Source: Bacteroides timonensis
GTDB taxonomy: Bacteria > Bacteroidota > Bacteroidia > Bacteroidales > Bacteroidaceae
DNA length: 64,000 bases
Assembly (NCBI RefSeq): GCF_000513195.1
Contig: NZ_CBVI010000023.1
Span: 1-64,000 of the forward strand
Direction of reading: 5' to 3'
Shown here one piece after another: positions 57,997 to 64,000 of the stretch. Each line of letters begins with the position of its first letter. Within the stretch, counting starts at the first letter, position 1. The translations under genes and the position numbers were made by a program. The notes below the pieces were generated by a model, which was given only the letters and a program-made list of their open reading frames with translations, was not told where the DNA came from and ran no database searches.

Positions 57997-60900
57997 ATGA
58001 TAAACAATAGCAAAGTTCATAAAGCATCGGGAAATTTGATTTCCCGACTGCTTCTGATGCTCGCCTTTACACTGGCAGGACAAATGTTGTTCGCCCAGTC
58101 AAAGCAAGTTACAGGTGTCGTAAAAGACGTCACCGGAGAAACTGTCATAGGTGCCAGCGTAGTTGAAAAAGGTACTACCAATGGTACTATAACAGATTTT
58201 GACGGAAACTTCAAATTAACAGTAAGCGACAAAGCTGTGTTGCAAATCTCTTTCGTCGGTTATCAGACGCAAGAAATCAACACAGCAGGCAAGACTTCTT
58301 TTGTCGTGACATTAAAAGAAGACTCAGAGATGCTGGAAGAAGTTGTGGTAGTAGGATATGGTGCACAGAAAAAGGAAAGTGTTGTGGGAGCTATCTCGCA
58401 AGTATCTTCCAAGGAGTTGCTCCAATCTCCTGCCGCCAACGTATCCCAAGCCATTGCCGGTAAAATATCAGGTGTCATCACCTCACAGACTTCCGGTGCT
58501 CCCGGTTCGGATGACACACAAATCTATATCCGCGGTCGTGCTACATTTGCCGGTGATGCCCAACCGCTTGTATTGGTAGATGGCGTGGAACGTGAATTCT
58601 CACAGATAGCCCCGGACGATATTGAGACGATTTCGGTATTGAAAGATGCTTCGGCAACAGCCGTTTATGGTGTACGTGGCGCAAACGGCGTTATGTTGAT
58701 TACGACCAAACGCGGTAGAGAACAGAAACCGGAAGTAAGCCTGACCGCCAACTGGCAGATACAAAGCCCGACGCGCACGGATACTTACCTGAACTCTTAC
58801 CAGTCTGTCAGCCTGCTGGAAGAAGCCCTCGCCAACGACGGACTTCCTTCACAGTTCTCTGCCAACGACCTGGAAATGTATCGCAGATCGGTTGCCGGCG
58901 AATTGAGCGGCTTAGAGGCAATGCTATATCCCAATGTAGACTGGTATGATGAGGTATTGAAGAGTTCTTCTCCCGCACAACGTTATAACGTCAGTGTACG
59001 TGGCGGTACAAAGCGTATGCGCTATTATGCCTCCGGTGAGCTATACGATCAAAAAGGGTTGATTAAAAATCTGAGCAACGACAAGTATGGCAACACCTCA
59101 AGCCCAAGCTTCCGTCGTTATGCATTCCGCGCTAATATGGACTTGTTCTTGACGAAAGATCTGACTTTCTCTGTCAACTTCGGTACTCGTTTTGAAGAGC
59201 GTAAAGGTTCCAATACGACTGAAAGAGCTGATTATAGCCAGATATTCTATGAAATGAACCACACACCCGGATGGCTTTTCCCCGTATCTACAGTAGTACA
59301 AAACGGTGAAAAACAGGAAACCATCTATGGTGGTAGCTCACAGTATCAGAACAACATCGTGGCATCTCTGACGAAAGGCGGATATTACAAAGCTACGAAT
59401 ACCATCAATGAAACCAACTTCATCCTTGATTACAAGATGGATTGGCTGACCGAAGGATTGAGCGTAAAGGGTATGGCTTCATTCGACTACGACTCTTACG
59501 ACAAAACACTCTACGGAGCAAGTTTCGCCACTTACGAACTGAACAATCGGGATGATTTCGGTAACATTGATGCCTACAATCGCTTCAACTCTGATGGCGA
59601 ATTAACGGGCAGCAAGGATTCTTATACGATTTATAAACTCTACATGGAAGCGCAAATCAATTATGCCCGCAAGTTCGGCAGACATGATGTAACAGCTATG
59701 GCGCTCTACAATCAGAATGACTATCGCTACAGAGCCGATCTTGCCAAGCGTTATCAAGGTCTGGTAGGTCGTGCCACTTATGGTTACGACGACCGCTATC
59801 TGGCAGAGGTTAACTTCGGTTACAACGGCTCGGAGAACTTCATGAAAGGCAAACGTTTCGGTTTCTTCCCCGCTTTCTCTTTAGGTTGGCGCATCAGCAA
59901 CGAATCTTTCATGGAGAACACTAAGGAGTGGTTAAACAACCTGAAGTTGCGCGCTTCTTACGGTCAGGTAGGTAACGATATATATACTGTAGGCGGAGTG
60001 GCACAACGCTTCCTCTATGAAGAGAAATGGAGCCAGATCAGCAATGATTACATGTTCGGTACCAGCGGCCAGTCCGGCATCTACGAAACTCAATATCCTA
60101 ACTATGCCGTTACGTGGGAGCGTGCCCACAAGTACAATGTCGGTCTGGAGTTCGGATTGTGGAACGGATTGCTGAATGGTAATATCGACCTTTTCTATGA
60201 AAAGCGTAACGATATCCTGACCAACTACCTGACACGCCCGGAATGGGTAGGCGTAACAATGGCTGCCGGTAACCTGGGTGAAACCGTGAACAGTGGTTTT
60301 GAGATTGAACTAAAACACAACAACCGTATCGGGAAGGACTTCCAATACAACGTCGGCCTGACATTCTCTCATGCCAAAAATGAAATTAAGAACATGGATG
60401 AGCCAGCACTGAAAACGGACTACCGCAAGCGTGAAGGCCATCCTATCGGTCAGTACTACGGACTGGTATGCGACGGCTTCGTAACTGCCGCAGACCTCGC
60501 TGATCCTAACTTCCCGACATCGACCTTTGGCAATGTACAGGTAGGTGACCTGAAATATCGCGATATGAACAAAGACGGTTTCATTGACGAACGCGACGAA
60601 ACATTCATCGGCTATAGCGATGTGCCCGAAAATACGTATGCACTCACCTTGGGATGCAACTACAAAGGTATCGGTTTCAGCGTAATGTTCCAAGGCGTAG
60701 ACCACGTAAGCCGTTATTATGACGCGGAAGCGATGTACGCCTTCGTTAGTGGCGGTAAAGTGAAGGAGCACCATCTGGATCGTTGGAATCCCGCGAAGTC
60801 GGAATCCGAGAACCTGGCAAGTGCCAAATACCCATTGCTACACTACGATAGTTACGGTGACCACAACCAGCGCCAGAACTCCTTCTTCCTGAAGAACGGT

Positions 60901-61113
60901 GCCTTCATGCGTCTGAAGAACATCGAGTTGAGCTATACATTGCCTACCAAATGGATAGAAAAAGTAGGCATGAGCGACTGCCGCCTCTACGTGAACGGCA
61001 ACAACCTCATCACTTGGGATCATCTGGACGACCTGTGTGATCCGGAAAGCAACGGTTCCAACCGCTATCCGATTATGAAGACTGTGAACTTTGGTGTAAA
61101 TATTAAATTCTGA
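57997..61113 (+). CDS. SusC/RagA-family TonB-dependent transporter
   Basis: 1038 residues from MINNSKVHKASGNLISRLLL, which gives a signal peptide ending LFAQ; the frame extends to 57913 inside the previous gene, but that start lacks a signal. A carboxypeptidase-D-like domain (VTGVVKDVTGETVIGASVVE), TonB box region (EEVVVVGYGAQKK), plug (IYIRGRATFAGDAQPLVLVD, VYGVRGANGVMLITTKRG) and barrel ending TVNFGVNIKF. It starts 20 bp after the SGBP stop. Likely arabino-oligosaccharide importer with the following SusD. Confidence 0.95.
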   Translation: MINNSKVHKASGNLISRLLLMLAFTLAGQMLFAQSKQVTGVVKDVTGETVIGASVVEKGTTNGTITDFDGNFKLTVSDKAVLQISFVGYQTQEINTAGKTSFVVTLKEDSEMLEEVVVVGYGAQKKESVVGAISQVSSKELLQSPAANVSQAIAGKISGVITSQTSGAPGSDDTQIYIRGRATFAGDAQPLVLVDGVEREFSQIAPDDIETISVLKDASATAVYGVRGANGVMLITTKRGREQKPEVSLTANWQIQSPTRTDTYLNSYQSVSLLEEALANDGLPSQFSANDLEMYRRSVAGELSGLEAMLYPNVDWYDEVLKSSSPAQRYNVSVRGGTKRMRYYASGELYDQKGLIKNLSNDKYGNTSSPSFRRYAFRANMDLFLTKDLTFSVNFGTRFEERKGSNTTERADYSQIFYEMNHTPGWLFPVSTVVQNGEKQETIYGGSSQYQNNIVASLTKGGYYKATNTINETNFILDYKMDWLTEGLSVKGMASFDYDSYDKTLYGASFATYELNNRDDFGNIDAYNRFNSDGELTGSKDSYTIYKLYMEAQINYARKFGRHDVTAMALYNQNDYRYRADLAKRYQGLVGRATYGYDDRYLAEVNFGYNGSENFMKGKRFGFFPAFSLGWRISNESFMENTKEWLNNLKLRASYGQVGNDIYTVGGVAQRFLYEEKWSQISNDYMFGTSGQSGIYETQYPNYAVTWERAHKYNVGLEFGLWNGLLNGNIDLFYEKRNDILTNYLTRPEWVGVTMAAGNLGETVNSGFEIELKHNNRIGKDFQYNVGLTFSHAKNEIKNMDEPALKTDYRKREGHPIGQYYGLVCDGFVTAADLADPNFPTSTFGNVQVGDLKYRDMNKDGFIDERDETFIGYSDVPENTYALTLGCNYKGIGFSVMFQGVDHVSRYYDAEAMYAFVSGGKVKEHHLDRWNPAKSESENLASAKYPLLHYDSYGDHNQRQNSFFLKNGAFMRLKNIELSYTLPTKWIEKVGMSDCRLYVNGNNLITWDHLDDLCDPESNGSNRYPIMKTVNFGVNIKF

Positions 61114-61119
61114 TAGAAG

Positions 61120-62874
61120 ATGAAGAAAATATTATTATATAGCATTTTTGCACTGGGTGTTGCCTCTACTACACTTACTTCCTGCGAAGATATGTTTGGA
61201 GGTTTCCTTGACAAGCAACCCAGTAATGAGCTGACGGGCGACGAAGTGTTCGGCGACTGGAACTTAATGACACAGTTCCATTATGATACTTATAACTTCC
61301 TGCGCCACGGTGCCTGCCGCATCAACAACTCTTGGTTGGACGCCGCTACAGACTTGGCGGAAACCAGTTACGCGACCGGAGGTGTACGCACCACATTCAA
61401 CATTGGTAACTACTACGGAGGTGGCGGTTCGGCCGAACTTAGCGGCACTTGGGAACATTATTATCGCGGTATCCGTAAATGTAACATGATAATTACGCGC
61501 ATAGAAGACGTGCCTAAAAATCCTGATTTGGGCGATGACAAACATCTTGAATATAAACAGAACTATATCTCCGAAGCCCGCTTTCTGCGTGCCTGGTTTT
61601 ATTGGGAACTCTTCCTGCGTTACGGTCCTATTCCCATCGTAACAGAAGTACTCGATCCTAATGGTGATTTATTGAGTAACTATAAAACCCGTCCGAGTCT
61701 AAAAGAATATGTAGTAGACTTTGTCCTGAAAGAACTAAGCGAGTGTGAAGACGGTCTGATGACCTATGCGGACGCTTCCGACAATGCTCGTGCAGGACGT
61801 ATCGGTCAGCCGATGGCCCGCGCACTCTACAGCCGCATCATGCTGTATATGGCAAGCCCACGCTACAGCAACGAATCAGGTATCACCTGGCAACAAGCAG
61901 CCGATGCTGCAAAAGGTTTCATCGAGACCTATGGCAGTAACTACTCGTTGATGCAAGGTACGGACTCAAAGACAGCATTAACCAATGCCTGGTTGTTGAC
62001 TCCATATACAGAAAGCAACAAAGAAATGATCTTCTACCGCAATGATGGAACCATCGCATGGGGTGGCATTTCAAATGACACCCCGGTGGGTGAAGGTGGC
62101 AACGGCGGTCTCTGTCCGTCACAAAATCTGGTGGACATGTACGACATGATTGACGGCAGCTCCCCCTTCCGGGAATATGACGAAACCGGTGCTCCGGTTT
62201 ATAACGGGGTTAATCCGAGCGTCAACGCCGCAAGCGGTTACAGCGATGCCAATATGTGGGCCAACCGTGACGGACGTCTGGCAGCTTCCATTCTTTATAA
62301 TGGTGTATCCTGGGGGAATGGTGTAATCAATGTTGTCAAAGGGCAGCGTGATAATCCTGTAGGAAATGCTAACGCTACCCCGACCGGTTATTATGTACGC
62401 AAGCTTATCCCTGAAACCATATTGAGCGCAAACCATAGCGGTAATTCACGCCGTCTCTGGACTATCATCCGCTATGCGGAAATCTTGCTGAACTATGCCG
62501 AAGCTGTGAACGAGGTACAAGGTCCCTGCAAGGAAGTGTATGACCAGCTCAACCTGATTCGTCATCGCGCAGGCATCACCGGCAATGTTGCCGACCGTAC
62601 AGATCTGAATACCAAAGAGAAGATGCGCAACTTCATTCGCAAAGAACGCACGGTAGAATTGGCATTCGAAGAACATCGCGCATGGGACGTACGCCGCTGG
62701 AATGTAGCGGAAGAGGCATTGGGACGCAATATCATCGGTATCGATGTAGCTGCCAATGGAACCATCACCCGCAAAGTGGCCCAAGAACGCGTGTTCCAAA
62801 ATAAGATGTACCTCTATCCTATCCCTGAAGGTGAATACTGGAAGACAGGAATTGAAAACAATCCGGAATGGTAA
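61120..62874 (+). CDS. SusD/RagB-family nutrient-binding outer-membrane lipoprotein
   Basis: 584 residues. The lipobox is TTLTSC (Cys22) followed by EDMFGG. SusD blocks are ISEARFLRAWFYWELFLRYG, ALYSRIMLYMASPRYSN, IIRYAEILLNYAEAVNE and KERTVELAFEEHRAWDVRRW. The end EGEYWKTGIENNPEW is typical. It starts 6 bp after the SusC stop and forms the first SusCD pair of PUL2. Confidence 0.95.
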   Translation: MKKILLYSIFALGVASTTLTSCEDMFGGFLDKQPSNELTGDEVFGDWNLMTQFHYDTYNFLRHGACRINNSWLDAATDLAETSYATGGVRTTFNIGNYYGGGGSAELSGTWEHYYRGIRKCNMIITRIEDVPKNPDLGDDKHLEYKQNYISEARFLRAWFYWELFLRYGPIPIVTEVLDPNGDLLSNYKTRPSLKEYVVDFVLKELSECEDGLMTYADASDNARAGRIGQPMARALYSRIMLYMASPRYSNESGITWQQAADAAKGFIETYGSNYSLMQGTDSKTALTNAWLLTPYTESNKEMIFYRNDGTIAWGGISNDTPVGEGGNGGLCPSQNLVDMYDMIDGSSPFREYDETGAPVYNGVNPSVNAASGYSDANMWANRDGRLAASILYNGVSWGNGVINVVKGQRDNPVGNANATPTGYYVRKLIPETILSANHSGNSRRLWTIIRYAEILLNYAEAVNEVQGPCKEVYDQLNLIRHRAGITGNVADRTDLNTKEKMRNFIRKERTVELAFEEHRAWDVRRWNVAEEALGRNIIGIDVAANGTITRKVAQERVFQNKMYLYPIPEGEYWKTGIENNPEW

Positions 62875-62895
62875 TCCTTAAATCAACTATAGAAT

Positions 62896-64000
62896 ATGTA
62901 TAATTTGAATCATATCATAAAGAAAATGACCGGAGCAGGCAAAGCCTTGCTACTGGTAACTTTACTCTTTGCCACCGGCGCTGTCTGGGCACAGAACACA
63001 CAGACGTTGAAAGGCCGTATTGTGGACACGGAAGGCAATCCTATTGCCGGAGCCGTGGTGAATGTAGCCGAAGAAAGCCGCATCGTCCTCTCCGACGAGA
63101 ACGGTTACTTCAGTTTGAAGAATGTAAGAGCATCGGATGAAATATGCATCAGCAGCGTGGGATATAAGAATGCACAAGTAGCGGTAGACTTTAATGAAGG
63201 TTTCAAGATTGAGCTGGAATCAGACCTTGACGAATACCTCCACACCACTCCTGTGGCATTCGGGCGCAAAGCCAAGAAGCTGGTTACCGAATCAACCTCT
63301 GTAGTAACCGGTGAGGAATTGCAAAAGCATCCTATCACAGTGCTTCAGAATGCATTCACCTCTACCGTTACCGGTATGGAAACTTACGAATGGTCCAGTG
63401 AACCGGGATGGACGGAAACAGCCATGTATATCCGTGGTATCCGTACCATGAACACCGGTGCACGTGCTCCGCTGGTTATGGTGGATAATATGGAACGTGA
63501 CCTTTCTTTCCTCGATGCGTTCCCTATTGAGAATATCACCATCCTGAAAGATGCTGCCGCTACTGCCATCTACGGTATGCGCGGTGCCAACGGTGCAATC
63601 CTGGTAACTACCAAACGCGGTAGTGCAGGAAAGACGAACATCGACTTCACGCAGGAGGTAGGTTTCCAGATGTTGAGCAACAAGATGGAAAACCAGAATT
63701 CCTATAACATGGCTCTGACACGCAACCGGGTGAAATATCTGGATGGTTCAGACCCTATGTACACCGACGAACAGATTGAGATGTACCGCCGCGTATGCAA
63801 CGGAGAAAAGCTGGATGGCATCGATCAATACAGATACTTCAATACCAGTTGGGCTGACGAACTTTATCGCGAAACAGCTCCTATGTACAAGACCAACCTG
63901 CAAATCAGTGGTGGTAACGAACGTGCCCGCTATTATGTTTCATTCTCTTATCTCCGCCAAGAGGGTATGTGGAATGACAAGTGGACTAATTACAACGAGA
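62896..64000 (+). CDS. SusC/RagA-family TonB-dependent transporter, 5' part (3' end outside window)
   Basis: The first 368 residues are visible, from ATG at 62896, 21 bp after the susD stop. Signal peptide (KALLLVTLLFATGAVWAQ), carboxypeptidase-D-like domain (LKGRIVDTEGNPIAGAVVNV), plug with MYIRGIRTMNTGARAPLVMV and ILKDAAATAIYGMRGANGAI, and the first barrel strands (SGGNERARYYVSFSYLRQEG). It is the second SusC of PUL2; a SusD partner is expected just past the window. Confidence 0.93.
   Translation, partial: MYNLNHIIKKMTGAGKALLLVTLLFATGAVWAQNTQTLKGRIVDTEGNPIAGAVVNVAEESRIVLSDENGYFSLKNVRASDEICISSVGYKNAQVAVDFNEGFKIELESDLDEYLHTTPVAFGRKAKKLVTESTSVVTGEELQKHPITVLQNAFTSTVTGMETYEWSSEPGWTETAMYIRGIRTMNTGARAPLVMVDNMERDLSFLDAFPIENITILKDAAATAIYGMRGANGAILVTTKRGSAGKTNIDFTQEVGFQMLSNKMENQNSYNMALTRNRVKYLDGSDPMYTDEQIEMYRRVCNGEKLDGIDQYRYFNTSWADELYRETAPMYKTNLQISGGNERARYYVSFSYLRQEGMWNDKWTNYNE

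Overview
The window looks like Bacteroides chromosome. It has SusC/SusD pairs, hybrid two-component regulators, lipoprotein glycoside hydrolases with an acidic stretch after the lipobox Cys, and promoters of the TTTG/TAnnTTTG type used by Bacteroidetes sigma-ABfr. I see no rRNA, tRNA, insertion sequence, phage or CRISPR array.

Layout. (1) 1-538: end of an OmpA-family outer-membrane protein. (2) 630-8244, minus strand: a sulfate-activation and sulfotransfer operon, cysQ / SLC13 permease / cysC / cysD / cysN / sulfotransferase / PCMD-domain protein. There is no PAPS or sulfite reductase, so PAPS is probably made for sulfation rather than for cysteine. The layout resembles the B. thetaiotaomicron steroid sulfotransferase locus (BT_0416 region, from memory). 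(3) 8488-40250: a large polysaccharide utilization locus (PUL1) arranged around one HTCS regulator. Leftward are two SusC/SusD pairs, GH88, an S1-type sulfatase, a GH2 broken by two homopolymer indels, a LacZ-type GH2 and a GH109. Rightward are GH29, GH105, GH2 and a PL8 lyase with its catalytic tetrad intact. The PL8 + GH88/GH105 + sulfatase set points to a sulfated, uronic-acid-containing, possibly fucosylated glycan; the exact substrate is unknown. (4) 40445-42657: two small lipoproteins and a YtxH / holin-like / small-protein operon. (5) 42734-47605: manA, then galM / MFS hexose transporter / galK. (6) 47728-64000: an arabinan-type PUL (PUL2), with GH51 and GH43 divergent from an HTCS gene carrying a one-base insertion, then a surface glycan-binding lipoprotein, SusC, SusD and a second SusC cut by the window edge. 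Gene order matches the B. thetaiotaomicron BT0360-BT0373 region as I recall it.

Non-coding structure is the most interesting part. PUL2 has a shared operator: 21-bp-spaced copies of TTTGTCCACCT end exactly 28 bp upstream of an identical TATTTTTG -7 box, both before the GH43-GH51 operon and before the SusC/D operon. Three other intergenic regions carry tandem arrays with an exact 22-bp period (one also with an 11-bp sub-period) but unrelated sequences: 28838-29035, 41525-41667 and 55841-55898. The first two lie between a regulator or lipoprotein gene and the next promoter; the third lies just downstream of the PUL2 HTCS.

Three frameshifts, all in homopolymers (A5, A9, C7), break two otherwise intact genes. 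They are sequencing errors, recent mutations or slippage sites; the sequence alone cannot decide which.
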